This document shows, one piece after another, positions 45,641-45,650 of a stretch of 45,650 nucleotides of DNA. The notes below the pieces were generated by a model that saw only the letters and a list, made by a program, of their open reading frames with translations, was not told the DNA's origin and searched no databases. The position numbers and the translations under genes were made by a program. This stretch comes from Flavobacteriales bacterium (GTDB lineage: Bacteria; Bacteroidota; Bacteroidia; Flavobacteriales; Flavobacteriaceae). Where the stretch lies: the NCBI GenBank assembly GCA_016777325.1, contig JADHRQ010000009.1, positions 1 to 45,650 of the forward strand, written 5' to 3'. Within the stretch, counting starts at the first letter, position 1, and the number at the start of each line of letters is the position of its first letter.

Positions 45641-45650
45641 ATAAAAAAAG

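Overview
The window is compact, very AT-rich DNA (roughly 30% GC by eye), about 97% coding. It looks like a chromosomal segment of a small-genome, free-living (probably marine) flavobacterium. The evidence is: Bacteroidota-type -7 boxes (TAnnTTTG) and almost no Shine-Dalgarno sequences; many short lipoproteins with a Cys lipobox; a flavobacterial-type fatty-acyl transferase of the sulfonolipid/sphingolipid family; a carotenoid crtB-crtZ pair; an FKBP lipoprotein with calcium-repeat tail; and a DUF5117-type zinc metalloprotease. There is no integrase, transposase, phage gene or CRISPR array, and no stretch over 300 bases without a gene.

Layout. 1-4179: recG (5' end outside the window) and pheT. 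4181-11530: ABC-F ATPase, a thioredoxin-like lipoprotein, transaldolase, an SDR, a glutaminyl cyclase lipoprotein, glyA, an acetyltransferase. 11576-18696: smpB and pcm, then six end-to-end overlapping genes (oxidoreductase, YggS, DnaQ-like exonuclease, K+ channel, miaA, M20 peptidase). 18693-24979: purC, phoH, SAM hydrolase-like gene, dnaN, and two PLP enzymes likely making a capnine-type sulfonolipid base. 25018-34440: metalloprotease, prfB with its programmed +1 frameshift, cold-shock gene, dnaB, accA, lptF/G-type permease, split transketolase. 34472-39482: OM barrel, FKBP lipoprotein, PRTase, aroK, tRNA-Lys, tRNA-Leu, an unknown repeat-tailed protein, crtB and crtZ. 39483-45640: parvulin chaperone, lipoprotein, guaB, LysE-type exporter, DUF3050 gene and M28 peptidase.

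Most of the content is housekeeping (replication/repair, translation, purine and C1 metabolism, envelope assembly). The most notable signals are: (i) a TAnnTTT(G/A) box placed exactly four bases before the start codon of at least eight transcription-unit-leading genes, which predicts leaderless or nearly leaderless mRNAs; (ii) a likely sulfonolipid gene pair; (iii) five convergent gene pairs that share a four-base stop-codon overlap; (iv) a DnaB helicase ending in an SSB-like acidic tip; (v) a voltage-gated-type K+ channel with a C-terminal zinc ribbon inside the overlapping operon.
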